From Oscillospiraceae bacterium (GTDB taxonomy: Bacteria > Bacillota > Clostridia > Oscillospirales > JAAYXM01): a stretch of DNA of 41,789 bases. The notes below the pieces were generated by a model. That model was not told the DNA's origin. It worked only from the letters and a program-made list of their open reading frames with translations, and made no database searches. Shown piece after piece: positions 28,536 to 36,959 of this stretch. The position numbers and the translations under genes are program-made. The stretch covers positions 1 to 41,789 of the forward strand of contig JAFQME010000028.1 of the NCBI GenBank assembly GCA_017421025.1, written 5' to 3'. Positions within the stretch are counted from its first letter, which is position 1. Every line of letters starts with the position of its first letter.

Positions 28536-28561
28536 ATGCAGTTTTTGCGGATTCAAGCCCT

Positions 28562-29290
28562 TTATTCCAAGATGTTACTGGTGATAAAATCCACCCCGTA
28601 AGAAACCAGGACTTCCGCCTCGGCCGGGTCGTCACAAGTCCAACAATTCACCAAAATCCCGTTTTCATGCAAACGGGTTACCGCCTCGGCAGTCAATTGT
28701 TTGTAATAGATATCAAGGTCAAATTTGTATTGACAAAGGGTTTTGATCAATTCGTTTGTCACTTCCTGCGTGGTAAGAAGCTGAATCGCATTGTTTGGAA
28801 GAAGGGTTCTGAGATTCACACAGTTTTCCAGATCAAATGCAATGAAAACAACGCTTTCGGTGTATTCCAACTCTTTGATTTGCGCAACGAGTGTTTCAAT
28901 TGCTGGTTGTTCCAGGTGATTTTTAATTTCAAGCACACAAATCTTTTCGTATTTCTTGCAAATCTTGATGTATTCCTCCAAAAGCGGGATTCTGATATCA
29001 CTTCGAACGGTTGTGCCGTCCAAATCCGGCAGAATCAAGTGTTTGACATCCGAGTAGCCGTTCTCCTCCACATTGAGATCGGTTTGTCCCAATGTAATAC
29101 GCCGGGTTGTATCATCATGAATGACAACAAATTTCCCGTCTTTGGTCACATGCACATCGGTTTCCACACCGTAATAGCTTCTGTTTCCTGCCGCAACGAA
29201 TGCAGCGCAGGTGTTCTCTCGCTCAATGCCGCTCAGCCCACGGTGGGCGATCATTTTGACGCCATTTGATTGAATCTTGATTGTGTCCAC
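28562..29290 (-). CDS. Glycerophosphodiester phosphodiesterase
   Basis: A 242-residue GDPD-family enzyme releasing glycerol 3-phosphate from glycerophosphodiesters. Catalytic and metal residues are visible: His16-Arg17 (IAHRG), Glu25-Asn26 (EN), Glu43 and Asp45 (ETDVH), and His58 (VIHDD). No signal peptide, so cytoplasmic. GTG start at 29290 with AAGGG about seven bases upstream. Its promoter's -35 box lies in the loop of the preceding operon's terminator. Confidence 0.92.
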   Translation of the reverse strand: MDTIKIQSNGVKMIAHRGLSGIERENTCAAFVAAGNRSYYGVETDVHVTKDGKFVVIHDDTTRRITLGQTDLNVEENGYSDVKHLILPDLDGTTVRSDIRIPLLEEYIKICKKYEKICVLEIKNHLEQPAIETLVAQIKELEYTESVVFIAFDLENCVNLRTLLPNNAIQLLTTQEVTNELIKTLCQYKFDLDIYYKQLTAEAVTRLHENGILVNCWTCDDPAEAEVLVSYGVDFITSNILE

Positions 29291-29314
29291 AAAATCACCC
29301 TTTCTGCTTGTTTC

Positions 29315-29343
29315 ATTCTAACACAAAACGGCATTGGCTGCAA
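29315..29343 (-). promoter_or_regulatory. Promoter of the GDPD gene, embedded in a terminator
   Basis: Minus strand TTGCAG (29343-29338), 17 bp, TAGAAT (29320-29315). The -35 box is the loop of the terminator at 29325-29356. Confidence 0.55.
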
Positions 29344-29356
29344 CCAATGCCGTTTT
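29325..29356 (-). terminator. Terminator of the glycan operon
   Basis: AAAACGGCATTGG (29325-29337) pairs perfectly with 29344-29356; TTTTGTG follows on the minus strand, right after the GH5-like gene's stop. Confidence 0.8.
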
Positions 29357-29358
29357 CA

Positions 29359-30450
29359 TTATTTCTTTGCAAAGTCTGCGTCCGCATATGCGGAAAACTG
29401 CTTGATGAGCTCGATTTCCTTGGGGTCATACGGACGGAGTGCCGGGCGGTAGAGGTCATGGAACCATTTGGTGAAGTCCCAATCCAAAGTGGGGTCTGCT
29501 TCGTATTTATCCCAAATATTGTTCCACGGCTCATAGGTCTGGTACTTGCCTGCCACAAAGCCCCAGCAGGTACAGCCGATTTTCTCCAAATAGAACAGCG
29601 GATACATCTCCTGCACGTTATTATGCATACAGCGTGCCAGCCACTCGGTATTCAGAATCGGGCGGCCGAGTTCTTTGAGGAGTGCGATGATGCGGATATT
29701 TTCCTGATAGGAATTGTAATTGTGATAGGAAATCAAATCGGAGTTTTCCATCGCATATTTCTGAAGCGGCGGGAGGTCGTCCAAAGAATCCAAGCCCGCA
29801 AAACTCCACAAACAGCAGGTGAGCGGCTGGATGGGGTCAATCTCACGGATGATTTCGAAGAACTTGACCAAATGCGGCATGGTGAGTCCCTCACGGTTGC
29901 TGTTGCCCACCTCATTGTAAACATCCCAAACCGAGATGCGTTCGTCGTTTTTGTAGCGCTCCACCACTTCACGCACCATTTCGTAATGGCGCAGGGCAAG
30001 CTCGGGCTCGTCCATGAGATGATAACCCACAGTGGAGAAGGTCCCGTGCTGGGAGACTCTTCTGCCCCCGTGATAGCCCCAGTCGTAGTGTTGCTCTCCG
30101 ATGGCAGGACGTTTCCATTCGGGAGACAGCGGCGGCATACAGTCATTCCCCAACACCACAATGGCGGAGATGCCGTATTTCGCGGCGGTGTCTAAATACT
30201 CATCAAAGCGGTCAAAGAAGGTGTCGTGTTCTTCTTCCCAAACCGTGTATTCCAAAATGATACGAATCGTGTTAAAGCCGGTCTCGGCGCACAGTGCCAG
30301 TTCACGGTCTGCGGTTTCCAAATGCTCTTCCCAGTGCAGGGACTGCCACTGATCGATACGGTTGGCGCAGTCGCTCCCCATGAAGTTACAGCCGCGCATC
30401 CACGGGCGGGCGTTGTACCACTCCCATGCTCGTTCTTTAGTCCATACCAT
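29359..30450 (-). CDS. GH5-like (clan A) glycoside hydrolase
   Basis: A 363-residue single TIM-barrel glycosidase. Acid/base candidate Glu180 in WDVYNE and nucleophile candidate Glu269 in ILNTEW fit a retaining clan GH-A enzyme, closest in feel to GH5/cellulase-fold proteins. No signal peptide, so it probably cleaves imported oligosaccharides. GGAGGG precedes the ATG. It is the last gene of a three-gene operon with a mutarotase-like and a DUF5107 protein. Substrate unknown. Confidence 0.85.
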   Translation of the reverse strand: MVWTKERAWEWYNARPWMRGCNFMGSDCANRIDQWQSLHWEEHLETADRELALCAETGFNTIRIILEYTVWEEEHDTFFDRFDEYLDTAAKYGISAIVVLGNDCMPPLSPEWKRPAIGEQHYDWGYHGGRRVSQHGTFSTVGYHLMDEPELALRHYEMVREVVERYKNDERISVWDVYNEVGNSNREGLTMPHLVKFFEIIREIDPIQPLTCCLWSFAGLDSLDDLPPLQKYAMENSDLISYHNYNSYQENIRIIALLKELGRPILNTEWLARCMHNNVQEMYPLFYLEKIGCTCWGFVAGKYQTYEPWNNIWDKYEADPTLDWDFTKWFHDLYRPALRPYDPKEIELIKQFSAYADADFAKK

Positions 30451-30471
30451 ATAGGTTCCCTCCTTGTCATT

Positions 30472-31326
30472 TTAAGGATAACGTGTTTCGTACTTCTCGT
30501 CAAGACGTGTCCACAGGGTGAGGGTCTCACCCGGGAGGATGACACGGCAGGCACCGTGGTTGAGTCCGTCCACCGCACCGCATTGCGGCTCGACGCACAA
30601 GAGACCACGCTCGCCACGTGCGTTAAACAAAACCCAATGGTCAAACTCCTCGCTTGCGGTGTAGGTAAATTTCCCGACTTTTGCGGAGAGTCCGCACGCA
30701 CGGTAGTAGCCTGAGATAATCTTCCCTTTGGAGGCGCTTCCGCTTACATATGCCGACTCTTGCGGAGAAAGTGCGACATAACGCCCGGTGGGGAGATGGA
30801 GGTCATCCTTTTCCTGACACGCATCAATGGGGACCGAGAACGTATCCGGCTCGACAAAGGTGGTGTGCAGGGCAAAGGTGACCGGCATTGCGGTATTTCC
30901 GCTGTTTTGGATGTGATAGGTTTGCACAAATGCATCCTCACGGATGGCATATTCCACGGTGAGGACAAACGGGAACGGATAGATTTCGCCTTTGTTTTCA
31001 AAGGAAAGAACCATCTCTTCCGGTTGATGGCGCAACACGGTAAACTCTTGGGTGTGAACCAGTCCGTGCAGATGTGCACCGTTTCGTTTCTCATTGACGG
31101 GGAGGCGGTATTCTCTCCCCTCAAACGAAAAACGTGCATCTCGGGTACGGTTTGCAGGGAGCAGAATGGGTGCTCCCTGCAGATAGGGGTCGTTTTTGAG
31201 TTGGTCGGGATTCTGAAGCGGGACAAAGACATTCTCGCCCGCATAGGTAAGTTTGATTACGTTTCCGCCAAATTCGGGTGCTATTTGTGCCGACCACTTC
31301 CCGCTTTTGACGGTGTACAGCATCAT
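30472..31326 (-). CDS. Aldose 1-epimerase-like protein
   Basis: A 284-residue mutarotase-superfamily protein that would interconvert sugar anomers. The family fold is recognisable from GAPILLPANRTRDARFSF, GAHLHGLVH (His near 85-88) and the C-terminal FDHWVLFNARGE/CVEPQCG region, where the catalytic glutamate is expected. The first ATG overlaps the upstream stop codon by one base, and a second ATG follows directly. Translationally coupled to the DUF5107 gene. Confidence 0.87.
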   Translation of the reverse strand: MMLYTVKSGKWSAQIAPEFGGNVIKLTYAGENVFVPLQNPDQLKNDPYLQGAPILLPANRTRDARFSFEGREYRLPVNEKRNGAHLHGLVHTQEFTVLRHQPEEMVLSFENKGEIYPFPFVLTVEYAIREDAFVQTYHIQNSGNTAMPVTFALHTTFVEPDTFSVPIDACQEKDDLHLPTGRYVALSPQESAYVSGSASKGKIISGYYRACGLSAKVGKFTYTASEEFDHWVLFNARGERGLLCVEPQCGAVDGLNHGACRVILPGETLTLWTRLDEKYETRYP

Positions 31327-34300
31327 TACAGACGCTCCTTGACCGCATCGAATGCGAAGATGCGGAAGTCATACGGGTTGTACTTGCGGGCGACTGCCAT
31401 TGCCTCTTCCGCTTCTGCAGGTTTGCCAAAGCCGAGGAGTGCGAATGCTTTCAAGATACTGCCGTCGGTCATGTTGTTTTTCACAATGTCATACTCAAAC
31501 GGCATGGGCGAGGGCGAGCCGACCCCGTAATAGGTGCGCAGATCCGAGTTTTGGATGAAGTTTTCCGCAACGCTCAGCATTTCGGAAAGCACGGCTTCCG
31601 CCTCGGTGTTTTGTCCGAGTTTGTTCAGTGCCAAAGCACGGAAGAGGGAGAGTTCACTGACTGCTGCTTTGTAAATTGCAGCTTCTTCATAAGCGGACTT
31701 TGCGTCCTCACCTACCTGCTCGCACAAACGTCCGAGGAAGTAGAAGATATGTGCTTCCTGATTGAAGAAGGTTTTTGCTTCGCCGTAGGACTTCGGCATA
31801 TTCACGCCGTCCAGATATGCAGCCTTTGCTTCCTCGGTTTTGCCTTCTGCTGTCAGGGCATTGCCGTAGAGCACATGCATCCATGCGTGCTGCTTGGTGA
31901 GTTTTCCCTCACCGCCTTCATAGATATGGAAGCGTTTTGCTTTTGCGAGGTCGATTGCACGTTTGAAATCGCCGGTCTGCGAAATCAAAGTCAAGCGATC
32001 GAGGTAGCAGTCATCTCGCTCTGCAAGCAGGTCGGGATATTCATCGTAGACTTTGAGGCGCTGCTCAGGGGTGTAATTCATATTCTTAAGAAGCTGCTGA
32101 TATTCCAGAAGCAGGCGAGGATCGTGTTTGTATTTGAGTGCCTGTTCCATGCAGGATTTGGCGGTGGCTGCATCGCCTGCCTTGTCGAAATAGTACAGTG
32201 CGAGGTTACGCCAGATTTTTCCGTGGGTTTTGTCACGGCGGATGCCCTCATTCCACAGGCTTGCCGCCTCATCGTAACGGAAGCGGTCGTAATACAAGCT
32301 GCCCAGATAGTAGCAGGCATTTGCTGCGGTGGAATCCTGCTCGATTGCGTATGTTAAGACCGCAATATCCTCAAGATTCGACGGGAAGCAATATCCGCTC
32401 TCCATCGCCTCGGCGGCTTTGATGTACTTGTTCTCACGGGTGAGATAGGCTTTGTAGTACTCCACCAGCGGAGACTCGCCGTGATAGAAGCCCAACGCAT
32501 AGAGTGCGTCGTCCAAAAGTCCTGCTTTCATGTAGTCCCGTGCAACATCGAGGATGTTTTCCGCTTTCGCTGCAAACTGCGCAATCAGGGCGGAATGATC
32601 CTCTACATGGGAGTTTTCAATCAGCGCAAAGAGATCGAGTTTGTCGTCGCTTTCGCTCTTTGCGGTTTTGCCGAGTTTTCTCAAAATTGCGTTTTTCAAG
32701 TTCTGCGCCTTGGTGTGGCCTCGGTTAAGTCCCAAGGATTCCTCCAGTTTGCGCAGCGCTTCGAAATAGTCCCCCTGCTTGCAGTCCATGCAAGCGAGTT
32801 CAAACATCGCAGCGGAGCGGTGGGTGTAGTTCCATGCCGCTTTGTAGAGAATGTCATAGGCTTCTTTTTCACGCCCCATAAACGTGAGTGCAAGCCCTTT
32901 CAAGTAGAATGCTTCGGTATCGGTGGGGTGTTCGTTTCTTGCGGTGAGGCGGCGGATTGCCACGTCACAATAGGACACACAGTCCTCAAACAACCCGTTT
33001 TTGAGCGAGATTCGTGCCATGGAGGTGTTGCAGCGGATATCGCCCGGGTCACGGCGGATGCCCTCTAAATAATAGTCCTCGGCACGGTAGTTATGCTGCT
33101 TGTATTGCTCGAGATGGTAGCCGTTGATATAGAGTTCTTCCACGGTTTCGATTTCCGAGGGGCGTACCACCGGTTTTCTCGGGATGATGGGTTCTTTCTG
33201 TCCACGGACATACGGGGTGTAAGAAACCAGCACTTTCCCCTCTTCGCTCATGAGTGAGACTGTGATATCGGAAAACTCCGCATCGGTTTGGATGGTCTTC
33301 ATGTAAGAGACTTCCGGGGTCATGTCGCAGGTCTCGTGAAAGAGGACCTTGTCCTTTGCGGTGACACGCACCTGTGCATTTGCAAATACACCGGTGACGT
33401 TGAAGCCGAAGAACACACCGTCCTCCCGCTCTTCCAGATTCAGTGCCGCATCAATGGTGGCATTTTTTACCTCACCGATGTCACGGATGGGATACCAATA
33501 CTGCTCAAATTCACGGGATTCATACGGTGCAATCCAGGTAAAGTCCGGCTGGTTGTCGGTGTAAACACCGGTCATCAGCTCAATGTACGGACCGTTTTCG
33601 TCGGTTAAGTTATTACACCACATATCACCGAATTCCCCGATGCCCCAGTGCCACATTTTCTTACCCGGGGAGATATGGTGGTTTGCCACGGTGGCGATGC
33701 CTTTTTGGATTCCCACATCATAGCCTGCGATGAAGTCCATATCCGACTGACCCTGGGAGATGAGATACGAGGACGGAACTTTGACCGCATCGTAATGGGA
33801 CAGGTCGGTCCCCTCTCCGAAGTCATACGGACGGGCGGTTTGATACACACCCTTTGCAATCGGCCAGGACAGCACAGCACGGCGGTCATGGTCGTTGACC
33901 CATTCACAGTCGGGCGGGAAGATGGTGCGATAGTCGTTATTTACCGGAACTGCGAGGTTTGCCCACCACATGAACAACTGCGGCATTGCGGTGCGGTTAT
34001 ACACACGGACTTTTGCTTTGATATAGCTTCTGCCCGGATCCAAGGTGATGCCAGCCATGCCTTTCATGCGTCCAAACGGCTCAACTTCACCGGTCCAAAC
34101 GGTTTTGCCGCCGTCCGGATTTTCCTCAATGACCGCCTCAAGCGGCATGAAGGTGGTGGGACGGTGGTGCTGCGGCCAGTTGAATTCAATACCGCCCGAG
34201 ATCCATGCACCGGCAAGACCGACCAATGCCGGCTTGATTACCTCATTGTAGTAGATGAAATCATGGGCGCCGACTTTGTCGTAGCCACGCAGAATCTTGC

Positions 34301-34532
34301 CGCCGATTTCGGGCAGCACCTGGGTCTTGATATATTCGTTTTCCAAATTGAAAACCGTGTATGGTACATCCTGCTTCTCATCGGTGATTCCGTCCGAATA
34401 CGGAATGGGATACAGTCTGCCCGATGCGCCCTGATACGGCTTGTTTTCAAAAAACATGGGCAGATCATTTGCAGGTTTCGGAAGATAGGTTGGAATGATT
34501 TGTTGGACCTGTTCGACTTGAACGGCTTTCAT
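31326..34532 (-). CDS. DUF5107 protein with TPR region
   Basis: A 1068-residue protein. Residues 1-430 match the DUF5107 type, a mutarotase-like beta domain (YTVFNLENEYIKTQVLPEIGGKI; WISGGIEFNWPQHHRPTT with paired His). Residues about 460-1060 are helical TPR repeats in several blocks. These proteins occur in glycan-use loci; their activity is not settled. AGGAG precedes the ATG. No signal peptide. First gene of the operon, divergent from a sugar-sensing regulator that probably controls it. Confidence 0.88.
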   Translation of the reverse strand: MKAVQVEQVQQIIPTYLPKPANDLPMFFENKPYQGASGRLYPIPYSDGITDEKQDVPYTVFNLENEYIKTQVLPEIGGKILRGYDKVGAHDFIYYNEVIKPALVGLAGAWISGGIEFNWPQHHRPTTFMPLEAVIEENPDGGKTVWTGEVEPFGRMKGMAGITLDPGRSYIKAKVRVYNRTAMPQLFMWWANLAVPVNNDYRTIFPPDCEWVNDHDRRAVLSWPIAKGVYQTARPYDFGEGTDLSHYDAVKVPSSYLISQGQSDMDFIAGYDVGIQKGIATVANHHISPGKKMWHWGIGEFGDMWCNNLTDENGPYIELMTGVYTDNQPDFTWIAPYESREFEQYWYPIRDIGEVKNATIDAALNLEEREDGVFFGFNVTGVFANAQVRVTAKDKVLFHETCDMTPEVSYMKTIQTDAEFSDITVSLMSEEGKVLVSYTPYVRGQKEPIIPRKPVVRPSEIETVEELYINGYHLEQYKQHNYRAEDYYLEGIRRDPGDIRCNTSMARISLKNGLFEDCVSYCDVAIRRLTARNEHPTDTEAFYLKGLALTFMGREKEAYDILYKAAWNYTHRSAAMFELACMDCKQGDYFEALRKLEESLGLNRGHTKAQNLKNAILRKLGKTAKSESDDKLDLFALIENSHVEDHSALIAQFAAKAENILDVARDYMKAGLLDDALYALGFYHGESPLVEYYKAYLTRENKYIKAAEAMESGYCFPSNLEDIAVLTYAIEQDSTAANACYYLGSLYYDRFRYDEAASLWNEGIRRDKTHGKIWRNLALYYFDKAGDAATAKSCMEQALKYKHDPRLLLEYQQLLKNMNYTPEQRLKVYDEYPDLLAERDDCYLDRLTLISQTGDFKRAIDLAKAKRFHIYEGGEGKLTKQHAWMHVLYGNALTAEGKTEEAKAAYLDGVNMPKSYGEAKTFFNQEAHIFYFLGRLCEQVGEDAKSAYEEAAIYKAAVSELSLFRALALNKLGQNTEAEAVLSEMLSVAENFIQNSDLRTYYGVGSPSPMPFEYDIVKNNMTDGSILKAFALLGFGKPAEAEEAMAVARKYNPYDFRIFAFDAVKERL

Positions 34533-34564
34533 AGCAAAATTCTCCTTTTTATCAGTCTGGTTTT

Positions 34565-34593
34565 ATTATAAATCCTACAAAGATTTCGAACAA
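34565..34593 (-). promoter_or_regulatory. Promoter of the DUF5107/mutarotase/GH5-like operon
   Basis: Minus strand TTGTTC (34593-34588), 17 bp, TATAAT (34570-34565). Confidence 0.65.
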
Positions 34594-34630
34594 GGCAAAA
34601 ATGTCTGTGTTTTTTTGCAGTTTTTTTTGA

Positions 34631-34659
34631 TTGCGTCCAACCGCAAGATACGATATAAT
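34631..34659 (+). promoter_or_regulatory. Promoter of the LacI-LuxR-type regulator
   Basis: TTGCGT (34631-34636), 17 bp, TATAAT (34654-34659). The start codon is only 18 bases after the -10 box, so the mRNA leader is about ten bases. Confidence 0.7.
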
Positions 34660-34676
34660 TTTTTCAGGTGATGAAT

Positions 34677-35726
34677 ATGGTCGGAATCCTGCGTGACCCC
34701 AACTATGCACACAGTCTTTGGGGAAAACAATTATATGAAAGTTTAACACGTGCCCTGCGTGAGAAGCGAATCCCGTTTTGCGAGATTGACAGCACCTGTC
34801 CGCACGATTTGGACGGGGTGTTTGTGATTGCAACGGAGCGGGAGTGGATTGAGTCTGTCCTGACACGGCTGAACCAGGGTGGACACAAGCCCATCCTGCT
34901 TTGCAACCAGGCGGAGCATTTGCCCGGAGTGTTGTACAGTTGCGTCTGTTCGGACCTCAACACCTCAATGAAGGCACTCCTGGAGCATCTGACACAATTA
35001 GGAAAAACACGGATTGCGCTTTACGGCATCAATACCGACTCGGTTTCGGACCTGGGTCGGGTGGACAGTTTGTATCTTTGGCGGGGGCGGGACACTTCCC
35101 TGCAAGTCTTTGCAAATGAAGGCTCGCTCAAAGACTGTTTCGACCGTTTTTTCCCTTTGGCAAGCACCTTTGATGCGGTGATTTGTCCGAATGATTTTGC
35201 GGCGGTGAGTTTGGTGCGGCGATTGCGTGCCGCAGCTCCTGAGACTCGTTCTTCACTCACGGTTGTGAGTTGTTCGGCATCCTGCATTTCAGACGCCTAC
35301 AAAAACGAGATCCGCTCGCTGGAAATGAATTTTGACCGATTCGGTCGTGCGGCGGTGCATCTCCATGAAACCCTTTTAAAACATCGGTATTTCTCCGAGC
35401 TCACCGTTAAGGTCGCATGGACCTTGGAGGATGTAGCCGAAACCGAAAAACGCACGGTCTCCCTCACCCCAATTCAGGCAAAGGACCGCTTCTATCAGGA
35501 CCCCGAGTTTGCGGAAATGCTCATTGTGGAGCATCTGCTCTCGGTCTCCGATCCGGTGGAGCAAAAGATTCTTGAGTGTCTTCTCAACCGGGAAACCACC
35601 GATCAAATCGCAGAGAAAACCTTTCTTTCGTCAGGAAGTGTGCGCTACCATATCAAGCGCTTGGTTTCTGAAAGCGGTGCAAAGGATCGGGAACATATGG
35701 TTACACTCCTCAGCCAATACACCTAA
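34677..35726 (+). CDS. Regulator: LacI-type sugar-binding domain with C-terminal LuxR-type HTH
   Basis: A 349-residue regulator. It starts directly with a periplasmic-binding-protein-like domain (MVGILRDPNYAHSLWGKQL through about 265), the effector domain of LacI proteins, but with no N-terminal LacI HTH. The C-terminal 60 residues form a LuxR/GerE-type HTH (EQKILECLLNRETTDQIAEK, SSGSVRYHIKRL). Start 34677 is chosen because AGG lies eight bases upstream; an in-frame GTG at 34668 would sit at the mRNA end. Divergent from the DUF5107 operon, so it likely senses that operon's sugar. Confidence 0.85.
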   Translation: MVGILRDPNYAHSLWGKQLYESLTRALREKRIPFCEIDSTCPHDLDGVFVIATEREWIESVLTRLNQGGHKPILLCNQAEHLPGVLYSCVCSDLNTSMKALLEHLTQLGKTRIALYGINTDSVSDLGRVDSLYLWRGRDTSLQVFANEGSLKDCFDRFFPLASTFDAVICPNDFAAVSLVRRLRAAAPETRSSLTVVSCSASCISDAYKNEIRSLEMNFDRFGRAAVHLHETLLKHRYFSELTVKVAWTLEDVAETEKRTVSLTPIQAKDRFYQDPEFAEMLIVEHLLSVSDPVEQKILECLLNRETTDQIAEKTFLSSGSVRYHIKRLVSESGAKDREHMVTLLSQYT

Positions 35727-35783
35727 CTGTCCGTTTTTTTGGACAATTGGTTTGCTATCCTACCAATCACAGGAGGGGATTTT

Positions 35784-36770
35784 ATGGCACGCAGCGCAAA
35801 TCAGAAACTCAAGTTATTATACTTAGCGCAATATTTTCATGAGATGACCGACGAAGAACATCCGGTTTCGGTTGCGGAGATCATCTCCTATCTCGGAAGC
35901 CTTGACATCAAGGCAGAGCGCAAAACCATCTACGATGATATCGAAGCATTGCGGATGTTCGGCATCGACATTGTCCAAGTACGGGGAAAGACGAGCGGAT
36001 ATTACGTGGGCGCACGGGAATTTGAACTGCCTGAACTCAAGCTTTTGGTGGACAGTGTGCAATCCTCCAAGTTTATCACCCAGAAAAAGACCCTTTCGCT
36101 CATCAAGAAAATTGAGGCGTTGGCAAACCGATTTGATGCGCAGCTGCTTCAGCGGCAGGTGTATGTCCGCAATCGGGTCAAGAGCATGAACGAAAGCGTG
36201 TATTACAACGTGGACGAGATTTCCGCCGCAATCACCCGTGACCGTGAAATCAGGTTCCGTTATTTTGAATACGACTTAAAGAAAGAACGGAGATTCCGCA
36301 AAAACGGCGAATTTTACACAGTAAGCCCCTTTGCACTCATGTGGGACGATGAAAACTACTACATGCTGGCATGGGATAAGGATGCGGAAATGCTCAAGCA
36401 CTACCGTGTGGATAAAATGACCCAGATCTCGCTTTGCGAGGCACAGCGGAGCGGCAAAGACGCCTTTTCTGCGGTGGATATGTCGGCATATTCCAAAAAG
36501 GTATTCGGGATGTTCACCGGTGCGGAGACCCGAGTCAAACTCCGCTTTGCCAATCACTTGATTGGTCCGGTCATCGACCGTTTCGGGAAAGACCTCTTTA
36601 TCTCCCCCGACGGTGAGGAGCACTTCACCGTGCATCTCGATGTGGCAGTGAGTCCGCAGTTTTATGCATGGGTATTCGGATTTGGAGCAGAGGCGGAGAT
36701 TCTCGCCCCCGAATCTGTGCGGAGCGAGATGAAAACACGGCTTTCTGAGAGCCGTGTGCTTTATGAATAA
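35784..36770 (+). CDS. WYL-domain transcriptional regulator
   Basis: A 328-residue regulator. The N-terminal winged HTH (about 8-75, RKTIYDDIEALRMFG is the recognition region) is followed by a WYL ligand-binding domain (about 140-225; YYMLAWD replaces the WYL motif) and a WCX-like C-terminal extension (about 240-320). ATG 35784 is preferred over a longer in-frame reading because AGGAGG lies just upstream. Target unknown; it lies between the sugar regulator and the purine permease. Confidence 0.88.
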   Translation: MARSANQKLKLLYLAQYFHEMTDEEHPVSVAEIISYLGSLDIKAERKTIYDDIEALRMFGIDIVQVRGKTSGYYVGAREFELPELKLLVDSVQSSKFITQKKTLSLIKKIEALANRFDAQLLQRQVYVRNRVKSMNESVYYNVDEISAAITRDREIRFRYFEYDLKKERRFRKNGEFYTVSPFALMWDDENYYMLAWDKDAEMLKHYRVDKMTQISLCEAQRSGKDAFSAVDMSAYSKKVFGMFTGAETRVKLRFANHLIGPVIDRFGKDLFISPDGEEHFTVHLDVAVSPQFYAWVFGFGAEAEILAPESVRSEMKTRLSESRVLYE

Positions 36771-36776
36771 CAGATC

Positions 36777-36808
36777 AACTCTCGGTTACACGACCGAGAG
36801 TTTTTTGT
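36777..36808 (+). terminator. Terminator of the WYL regulator gene
   Basis: AACTCTCGGT (36777-36786) pairs perfectly with 36793-36802, followed by TTTTTG. Confidence 0.88.
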
Positions 36809-36837
36809 TTTCGTTCACACTTTTTTCACATTCCCTC

Positions 36838-36866
36838 TTGCAAATTTTGTCAAAATCATGTATTGT
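36838..36866 (+). promoter_or_regulatory. Possible promoter of the NCS2 permease gene
   Basis: TTGCAA (36838-36843), 17 bp, TATTGT (36861-36866). Moderate match. Confidence 0.45.
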
Positions 36867-36881
36867 ATGAATGTAACATCG

Positions 36882-36923
36882 CCACATGTTGTGTTTTGTA
36901 ACATCGCAAGGCAGAACATGTGG
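36882..36923 (+). promoter_or_regulatory. Leader hairpin of the NCS2 permease gene
   Basis: CCACATGTT (36882-36890) pairs perfectly with 36915-36923 around a 24-nt loop. The 11-mer TGTAACATCGC occurs twice, once just before the stem and once inside the loop. It is not a purine riboswitch by eye: the two-hairpin three-way junction is missing. Confidence 0.4.
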
Positions 36924-36959
36924 GGAAATTCAAATTTTAAGAGAGGGGTTTTCTAAGCT

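Noticed and set aside
27708..28556. Minus-strand open frame of 282 codons
   Set aside because: It is fully antisense to the SDR gene; biased codons in that gene remove stop codons on the other strand.
36867..36959. Purine riboswitch before the NCS2 gene
   Set aside because: The conserved three-way junction with two kissing hairpins is not present.
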